Below, piece after piece: positions 14,419 through 18,958 of a DNA stretch of 18,958 nt (the first letter of the stretch is position 1; each line of letters opens with the position of its first letter). The notes under the pieces are model-generated. The model saw only the letters and a list, made by a program, of their open reading frames with translations, did no database searches and was not told where the DNA came from. The translations under genes and the position numbers were made by a program. The stretch is from Mycolicibacterium malmesburyense (GTDB taxonomy: Bacteria > Actinomycetota > Actinomycetes > Mycobacteriales > Mycobacteriaceae): contig NZ_CVTB01000304.1 of assembly GCF_001050015.1 (NCBI RefSeq), positions 1-18,958 of the forward strand, read 5' to 3'.

Positions 14419-16044
14419 GTGAACCCCTCGACCGCGCAGGCCCGCGTGGTCGTCGACGAACTGATTCGCGGCGGCGTCCGCGACGTCGTGCTCTGCCCCG
14501 GATCGCGCAACGCCCCGCTGGCCTTCGCGTTGCAGGACGCCGACCGCGCTGGTCGGCTCCGGCTGCACGTGCGCATCGACGAGCGCACGGCGGGCTTTCT
14601 GGCCATCGGGCTGGCCATCGCCGAACGCGCCCCGGTCTGCATCGCGATGACGTCGGGAACGGCGGTGGCCAACCTCGGTCCGGCCGTGGTCGAGGCGAAC
14701 TACGCGCGGGTGCCGCTGGTCGTGCTGAGCGCGAACCGTCCCTACGAGCTGCTGGGCACCGGCGCGAACCAGACGTTCGAACAGCTCGGGTACTTCGGCA
14801 CGCAGGTGCGCGCGTCGATCAGCCTGGGCCTCGCCGAGGAATCCCCGGAACACCTCGACCTGCTCAACGCCCAGTGGCGTTCGGCGGTGTGTCGAATCCT
14901 GGTGGCGGCCAGGGGTTCTCGATCCGCCAACGCGGGCCCCGTGCAGTTCGACATCCCGTTGCGTGAGCCGCTGGTGCCCGGTGCCGACGAGTCGGGGACC
15001 TACGTGCCCGACGGCAGGCCCGGCGGCAAACCGTGGACGTACACCCCGCCGGTCAGCTTCGATCAGCCGCTCGACATCGACCTGACCCCGGACACCGTCG
15101 TCATCGCCGGGCACGGCGCCGGTGAGCATCCGAACCTGGCCGCGCTGCCGACCGTCGCCGAGCCGACGGCGCCGCCGGCCGACAATCCGCTGCACCCGTT
15201 CGCGCTGCCGTTGGTGCGGCCGAAACAGGTCATCATGCTCGGCCGTCCGACGCTGCACCGGCCGGTCTCGGCGCTGCTGGCCGACCCGTCGGTGCCGGTG
15301 TACGCGCTGACGACGGGTCCCCGCTGGCCCGACGTATCGGGAAACTCGCAAGCCACCGGCACCCGCGCCGTCACCATGGGCACTCCGGACCCGGCCTGGC
15401 TCGCCCGGTGCGCCGAGGTGAACCGCCACGCGATGGAGGCCGTCCGCTCCCAGCTGAGGGCGCACCCGCTCAAGACCGGGCTACACGTGGCCGCCGCGGT
15501 GGCCGACGCCGTCCGGCCGGGCGATCAGCTGGTGCTCGGGGCGTCGAATCCGGTGCGTGACGCCGCTTTGGTCGGCCTGGACACCCACGGACTGAAGGTG
15601 CGGTCGAACCGCGGCGTCGCGGGCATCGACGGAACGGTGTCGACGGCCATCGGGGCCGCGCTCGCGCACGACGGCCGGACGATCGCGTTGCTCGGTGATC
15701 TGACGTTCGTCCACGACAGCTCGGGATTGTTGATCGGGCCGACGGAGCCCACGCCGCGCAACCTGACCATCGTGGTCTCCAATGACAATGGCGGCGGCAT
15801 CTTCGAACTGCTCGAGCAGGGCGACCCGAGGTTCTCCGACGTCTCATCGCGGATCTTCGGTACCCCGCACGACGTGGACGTGGGCGCGCTGTGCCGGGCG
15901 TACCACGTGGAGAGTCGACAGCTCGAGGCCGACGACCTGGTCGAGGCGCTCAACGAACAGCACGACGGGATGCGGGTGCTGGAGGTGAAGGCCGACCGGT
16001 CGTCGCTGCGAGCGCTGCACGCATCGATCAAGGCTGCCCTGTGA
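14419..16044 (+). CDS. menD: Menaquinone synthase MenD (SEPHCHC synthase)
   Basis: This 541-aa thiamine-diphosphate enzyme joins isochorismate and 2-oxoglutarate to give SEPHCHC, the committed step of menaquinone synthesis. Seen: [15 protein letters not shown], the cofactor-activating Glu55 in [44 protein letters not shown], the magnesium/ThDP motif from [11 protein letters not shown] (Asp427) to NDNGGGIFE (Asn455), and [17 protein letters not shown] at the end. It is nearly identical in pattern to M. tuberculosis Rv0555. GTG 14419 gives the family start [14 protein letters not shown] 14416, overlapping the bpoC stop, adds one residue. It is translationally coupled to bpoC, and its TGA stop lies inside the first unit of a 27-bp tandem array. 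Confidence 0.97.
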   Translation: MNPSTAQARVVVDELIRGGVRDVVLCPGSRNAPLAFALQDADRAGRLRLHVRIDERTAGFLAIGLAIAERAPVCIAMTSGTAVANLGPAVVEANYARVPLVVLSANRPYELLGTGANQTFEQLGYFGTQVRASISLGLAEESPEHLDLLNAQWRSAVCRILVAARGSRSANAGPVQFDIPLREPLVPGADESGTYVPDGRPGGKPWTYTPPVSFDQPLDIDLTPDTVVIAGHGAGEHPNLAALPTVAEPTAPPADNPLHPFALPLVRPKQVIMLGRPTLHRPVSALLADPSVPVYALTTGPRWPDVSGNSQATGTRAVTMGTPDPAWLARCAEVNRHAMEAVRSQLRAHPLKTGLHVAAAVADAVRPGDQLVLGASNPVRDAALVGLDTHGLKVRSNRGVAGIDGTVSTAIGAALAHDGRTIALLGDLTFVHDSSGLLIGPTEPTPRNLTIVVSNDNGGGIFELLEQGDPRFSDVSSRIFGTPHDVDVGALCRAYHVESRQLEADDLVEALNEQHDGMRVLEVKADRSSLRALHASIKAAL

Positions 16045-16148
16045 GCGGTGCGAACGATCGGGCTCCTGTGAGCGGTGCGAACGATCGGGCTCCTGTGAGC
16101 GGTGCGAACGATCGGGCTTCTGTGAGCGGTGCGAACGATCGAGTTTCC
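16041..16148 (+). repeat. Four-copy 27-bp in-frame tandem repeat at the menD/DUF3592 junction
   Basis: Units start at 16041, 16068, 16095 and 16122. Each begins GTGAGCGGTGCGAACGATCG and ends in a variable 7-base part. Units 1 and 2 are identical, unit 3 differs at one base and unit 4 at four. The sequence after the array, at 16149, again begins GTGAG. The period is nine codons, giving [27 protein letters not shown] and VSGANDRVS at the N-terminus of the next protein. Every unit opens with a usable GTG start; the first also contains the menD stop. Confidence 0.95.
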
Positions 16149-16691
16149 GTGAGGGCGGCCGTCGTGGACCGCCTGGCCGCGCCCATCCGGTGGGCGCGCC
16201 GGTTCCTGCCGCGACTCGCGGCCGACCCGAACGAGTCGCACCGAGAGAGGGTGTTCCGCCGAATCCGCGTCGGCATCGTGATCGTGGCCTGCCTGGTGAC
16301 CCTGCAATCGGTGCTGATGGTGTTGGGCGCGTGGCGCAATGACCGGCAGATCGAGCGGCACATGGGCGTCGCCGCCGCCGAGGTGCTCGACGCCGGACCA
16401 CGCCGGTCGACGATCGAGTTCGTCACCCCGGACCGCGTGACCTACCGGCCCGAGCTGGGTGTGCTCTATCCGTCGGAGCTCGAGACGGGGATGAACATCT
16501 ACGTCGAATACGACAGGAACAACCCGAATCTCGTTCGCGTGCAGCACCGCAACGCCGCGCTGGCGATCATCCCCGCCAGTTCCATCGCGGTCGTCGGCTG
16601 GCTGATCGCCAGCGCCGCACTGGCCGGCGTGACGCTGATCGAACACCGAACCTCCCGGCGCGCGGCGGCCGCCGAGGTCAGGACTGAATGA
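16041..16691 (+). CDS. DUF3592-like membrane protein (Rv0556 counterpart) with repeat-extended N-terminus
   Basis: This is a two-helix membrane protein, 216 aa from the first GTG. Seen: four nine-residue repeats at 1-36, a basic segment ([23 protein letters not shown]), membrane helix 1 at about 77-97, a beta-rich outer domain at about 110-170 ([32 protein letters not shown]) typical of DUF3592, and membrane helix 2 at about 177-200. GTG 16041 overlaps the menD stop (GTGA), but each repeat provides another in-frame GTG and the conserved part begins at GTG 16149 (180 aa), so the true start is uncertain. Its place between menD and mgtA matches Rv0556. Function unknown. The 3' end overlaps the convergent lipoprotein gene by 14 bp. 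Confidence 0.82.
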   Translation: MSGANDRAPVSGANDRAPVSGANDRASVSGANDRVSVRAAVVDRLAAPIRWARRFLPRLAADPNESHRERVFRRIRVGIVIVACLVTLQSVLMVLGAWRNDRQIERHMGVAAAEVLDAGPRRSTIEFVTPDRVTYRPELGVLYPSELETGMNIYVEYDRNNPNLVRVQHRNAALAIIPASSIAVVGWLIASAALAGVTLIEHRTSRRAAAAEVRTE

Positions 16692-17346
16692 GCTTGTCGA
16701 GCCAGCCGTTGTCGTAGATGTCGACCTTCTCGCCGGATACCAGGTCGTAGACGGTCGGCGTGCCCGCCGCTCCGGGATCGACGTCGAACAGAAACCCGAA
16801 GTTGCTTTCGTCCATCTCCGGTACGTTCACCGCGGACCCGCCGCTCGCGACTCTCTTGACCGCCTTGTCGGGCATGCCCGCCGCGCGCGCCATGTCGGCC
16901 ATCTCGTCGTCGCTGGGTCCCGGTCCGCCGGGATCCTGGTTGGCCCAGAGCTCTTCGACGAATCGTTGAAATTGAGTTCCCGTCGCGCCGCTTCCGGTCG
17001 CCAGGAACAGCGCGTTGCTCACCCGCGCCGAATGGCCGTCGCTCACCTCGTCGAGGAAGATCAACGGCCGATAGGTGACGTTGAGTTGCCCGACGCCGAT
17101 GTAGTACGCGAGCTGATCGCCGAAATCGGCTTGCAGGTCGGCGCAATGGCTGCACTGCGGTTCGGTGAAGACCTCGATGCGGTGCGGGGCGTCGTCGAAT
17201 CCGGCGACCACACCAAAGCCGTCCTCGCTGACCGTCAGCGGGGGCTGGGCGGGATCGCGCTGCGCGGTGCCGGCGACGTGGTTGGTGCAGCCGACAGCGA
17301 GCAGTACGGTGAACGCCGCCGCCGCCAGTGCTCGCAAGATCCGCAT
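16678..17346 (-). CDS. DsbA-like thioredoxin-fold lipoprotein
   Basis: This is a 222-aa predicted lipoprotein exposed outside the membrane. Seen: a signal peptide MRILRALAAAAFTVLLAVGC with lipidation at Cys20, a short linker, then a DsbA-type thioredoxin fold with the redox motif CSHC at 65-68 (EPQCSHCADL), a helical insertion, and a probable cis-proline Pro197 in AGTPTVYDL. It could oxidise, isomerise or reduce disulphides in exported proteins; the direction is unknown. A purine-rich AAAGGG lies upstream of ATG 17346. No gene occupies this slot between Rv0556 and mgtA in the M. tuberculosis order I remember, so it appears inserted here. Confidence 0.85.
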   Translation of the reverse strand: MRILRALAAAAFTVLLAVGCTNHVAGTAQRDPAQPPLTVSEDGFGVVAGFDDAPHRIEVFTEPQCSHCADLQADFGDQLAYYIGVGQLNVTYRPLIFLDEVSDGHSARVSNALFLATGSGATGTQFQRFVEELWANQDPGGPGPSDDEMADMARAAGMPDKAVKRVASGGSAVNVPEMDESNFGFLFDVDPGAAGTPTVYDLVSGEKVDIYDNGWLDKLIQS

Positions 17347-17370
17347 GTCAACCGCCCTTTCTCTGGTCGC

Positions 17371-17376
17371 ACGATA
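17371..17376 (-). promoter_or_regulatory. Candidate -10 element of the lipoprotein gene
   Basis: On the minus strand TATCGT matches TAnnnT and lies 24 nt upstream of ATG 17346, leaving room for a short leader with AAAGGG. No convincing -35 is visible, which is not unusual for mycobacterial promoters. Confidence 0.35.
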
Positions 17377-17478
17377 CTCGACGCCGACGCTTTGCAGCGC
17401 TCGTTGACGCACCAGCTTTTCGCGTGCCGTCTGCCTGGGCGCAACCTCCACGACAGGCTGCGCTGAGACGATTTCGGC

Positions 17479-18657
17479 GTGCGCGTGGCAATCGTCGCAG
17501 AGTCCTTCCTCCCGAATGTCAACGGCGTCACCAACTCGGTGCTGCGGGTGATCGAGCACCTGCGCCGCACCGGTCACGAAGTCCTCGTGATCGCGCCCGA
17601 CACCCCGCGCGGTGAACCACCCGCCGACCGCGTGCATGACGGCGTCCGGGTGCATCGCGTGCCGTCGCGGATGTTCCCGAAGATCACCTCACTGCCGCTC
17701 GGCGTGCCGCGGCCTCGGATGGTCGGTGTGCTACGGGGATTCGATCCCGACGTCGTGCATCTGGCGTCACCGGCGTTGCTCGGTTACGGGGGCCTGCACG
17801 CCGCGCGCCACCTCGGGGTTCCGACCGTGGCCGTATTCCAGACCGACGTCGCCGGATTCGCCGAGAGTTACGGGGTCGGCTTCACCGCCCGCGCGGCCTG
17901 GGCGTGGACCCGGCACCTGCACGTCCGGGCCGATCGCACCCTCGCGCCGTCCAGCGCCGCGATGGAAGACCTGACAGCGCACGGGATTCCGCGCGTGCAC
18001 AAGTGGGGCCGCGGCGTCGACATCACCGGATTCGCGCCGTCGGCGTGCGACGACGGGTTGCGGCGTCGATGGTCGCCGGACGGCAAGCCGATCGTCGGAT
18101 TTGTCGGCCGGCTCGCGCCGGAGAAGCATGTCGAGCGGCTGGCGATCCTCGCACACCGAGACGATCTGCAGTTGGTCATCGTCGGCGACGGCATCGACCG
18201 TTGCAAGCTCGAAAACCTGTTGCCGTCAGCGGTTTTCACCGGCGCACTCTACGGCCCGGAACTGGCCGCCGCGTACGCCAGCATGGACGTGTTCGTGCAT
18301 CCTGGCGAGCACGAAACCTTCTGCCAGGTCGTGCAAGAGGCGATGGCGTCGGGGCTGCCGGTCATCGCGCCGAACGCCGGAGGGCCGCGAGATCTCGTCG
18401 CGCCCTACCGAACCGGACTGCTGCTGCCGGTCGACGAGTTCGAGGCCCGGTTGCCCGAATCTGTCGAGCACCTGATCGCCGAGCGGGCGCGCTATTCGAT
18501 CGCCGCACGCCGCAGCGTGCTGGCGCGGACCTGGCCCACTATCTGCGACGAACTCCTCGGCCACTACGAGGACGTCGTCGAGCGTGCGCGTTTGCACCCG
18601 ACACGCCGCGGAATCTCGACACTTCACGCGCGTTCGCGCCGCGCCGAGAGTGCGTGA
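17479..18657 (+). CDS. mgtA: GDP-mannose-dependent alpha-mannosyltransferase MgtA
   Basis: This is a 392-aa GT-B glycosyltransferase of family GT4. It closely matches my memory of M. tuberculosis Rv0557 (formerly called PimB), which mannosylates a glucuronosyl diacylglycerol on the inner membrane face. Seen: [19 protein letters not shown] at the N-terminus, [39 protein letters not shown] in the second Rossmann domain, and the donor-binding EX7E motif Glu279-Glu287 (ETFCQVVQE), followed by [19 protein letters not shown] 17479 gives the family start; there is no clear Shine-Dalgarno, and GACGAT 6 nt upstream is only a weak -10. The C-terminal 25 residues (Arg/His-rich) extend beyond what I recall for M. 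tuberculosis. Confidence 0.94.
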   Translation: MRVAIVAESFLPNVNGVTNSVLRVIEHLRRTGHEVLVIAPDTPRGEPPADRVHDGVRVHRVPSRMFPKITSLPLGVPRPRMVGVLRGFDPDVVHLASPALLGYGGLHAARHLGVPTVAVFQTDVAGFAESYGVGFTARAAWAWTRHLHVRADRTLAPSSAAMEDLTAHGIPRVHKWGRGVDITGFAPSACDDGLRRRWSPDGKPIVGFVGRLAPEKHVERLAILAHRDDLQLVIVGDGIDRCKLENLLPSAVFTGALYGPELAAAYASMDVFVHPGEHETFCQVVQEAMASGLPVIAPNAGGPRDLVAPYRTGLLLPVDEFEARLPESVEHLIAERARYSIAARRSVLARTWPTICDELLGHYEDVVERARLHPTRRGISTLHARSRRAESA

Positions 18658-18682
18658 CCGTCGACCTCGAGAGCAGCCAGAC

Positions 18683-18705
18683 TTGTCAGACCTCGAATGT
18701 ATGTT
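18683..18705 (+). promoter_or_regulatory. PafBC-type (RecA-independent) DNA-damage promoter
   Basis: TTGTCAGAC at 18683-18691, eight bases, then TATGTT at 18700-18705 follows the mycobacterial RecA-NDp/PafBC motif TTGTCRGTG-N8-TAnnnT, matching seven of the nine upstream bases and the exact spacing. The ATG at 18712 lies 6 nt after the -10, as expected for a leaderless transcript. Confidence 0.6.
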
Positions 18706-18708
18706 CGA
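18693..18708. promoter_or_regulatory. LexA (SOS) box
   Basis: TCGAATGTATGTTCGA differs at one base from the mycobacterial LexA consensus TCGAAC-N4-GTTCGA. The dyad extends to CCTCGAA / TTCGAGG (18691-18697 and 18704-18710). It overlaps the -10 element and ends 4 nt before the start codon, a position where bound LexA would block transcription. Confidence 0.72.
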
Positions 18709-18711
18709 GGT

Positions 18712-18958
18712 ATGTCGGGGAGCGGGTTGCAGGAGGCGTTAGCCGGGCTGCGGGCCGCCTATGAGCAGGTGGCCGCCTGCGAGCTGGATTTGTTGACTCG
18801 CCAGGATCTTCTCGACGCTGTTGATGAGCTGGAAACGCTGTCGTGTCAGCTGCCGTCGGTGGGGCATCGGTTGCTGGCACGGTTGCAGTGCGAGACGACT
18901 CCCAACGAGTTGGGTGCGCACTCGTGGAAAGAGGTGCTGCGGGTGCGCTACCGGATCT
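18712..18958 (+). CDS. 13E12-family DUF222 protein, N-terminal part (HNH endonuclease domain expected beyond the window)
   Basis: The open frame runs off the window after 82 codons, starting MSGSGLQEALAGLRAAYEQVAACELD. Seen: a helical segment with LTRQDLLDAVDELETLSCQLPSVGHRLLARL, then CETTPNELGAHSWKEVLRVRYRI, the pattern at the start of the mycobacterial 13E12 repeat family (DUF222), which usually ends in an HNH nuclease domain not visible here. The codon choice (TTG, CTT, GTT, GAT) is less GC-biased than in the neighbours, fitting a mobile or recently acquired element. The start is set by leaderless spacing from the -10 at 18700-18705. In the M. tuberculosis order I recall, mgtA is followed by the methyltransferase Rv0558 (ubiE/menH) instead. 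Confidence 0.85.
   Translation, partial: MSGSGLQEALAGLRAAYEQVAACELDLLTRQDLLDAVDELETLSCQLPSVGHRLLARLQCETTPNELGAHSWKEVLRVRYRI

Noticed and set aside
14344..15465. A 373-codon minus-strand open frame opposite menD
   Set aside because: menD is intact with all ThDP motifs, and the antisense product resembles no family.
16041..16148. CRISPR-like array
   Set aside because: The 27-bp units are directly adjacent without spacers, in frame with a gene and only four in number, so it is a coding tandem repeat.
1..18958. tRNA, rRNA, insertion sequence or phage genes
   Set aside because: No cloverleaf, transposase motif or terminal repeat was recognised. Apart from the 13E12 gene there is no sign of a mobile element.

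Overview
The window is gene-dense, GC-rich actinobacterial chromosome. There is almost no non-coding DNA: the longest gap is about 135 bases and no stretch of 300 bases lacks a gene. Gene content and order point to Mycobacterium in the broad sense, probably an environmental Mycolicibacterium-like species. Markers are the 3' end of an mce operon, a menC / bpoC / menD / DUF3592 membrane protein / mgtA series matching my recollection of M. tuberculosis Rv0553-Rv0557, a Ddn-family F420 protein and a 13E12-family (DUF222) gene. All similarities are from memory of families; no search was run.

Region 1 (1-3601, + strand) is the tail of an mce lipid-import operon. It holds the last codons of an MceE-type gene, an MceF-type substrate-binding subunit, an Mce-associated membrane protein, two secreted proteins (one MPT64/RsiV-like with DUF3298, one unrecognised) and a small DUF3253 protein. 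Spacing is tight or overlapping throughout. A strong hairpin (3616-3663) separates this unit from a convergent YCII/DGPF gene (3684-4148, -).

Region 2 (4285-8589) has an amidohydrolase (probable Rv0552 counterpart) and an acyl-CoA ligase on the + strand. Opposite them is a tspO-SOUL pair on the - strand, two tetrapyrrole-binding families joined by an ATGA overlap.

Region 3 (8691-16691, +) is a menaquinone locus that has been opened up. menC is followed by five accessory genes: an MpaB/DUF2236 oxygenase with its TetR regulator behind a promoter with a clear inverted-repeat operator, a GlxA-like AraC regulator with a DJ-1/PfpI enzyme, and a Ddn-like F420 quinone-reductase family protein. Then come bpoC (a possible MenH), menD and a DUF3592 membrane protein. 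At the menD stop / next-gene start lies an in-frame tandem array of four 27-bp units, each starting with a GTGA start codon.

Region 4 (16678-18958) holds a DsbA-like lipoprotein (-), the mannosyltransferase mgtA (+), and the beginning of a 13E12/DUF222 gene cut by the window edge. The promoter of that last gene carries a PafBC-type DNA-damage motif, a LexA (SOS) box overlapping its -10 element, and a start codon placed for leaderless translation.

The strongest second-look items are the tandem array, the double DNA-damage promoter, the accessory block inside the menaquinone locus and the operator of the MpaB/TetR unit.
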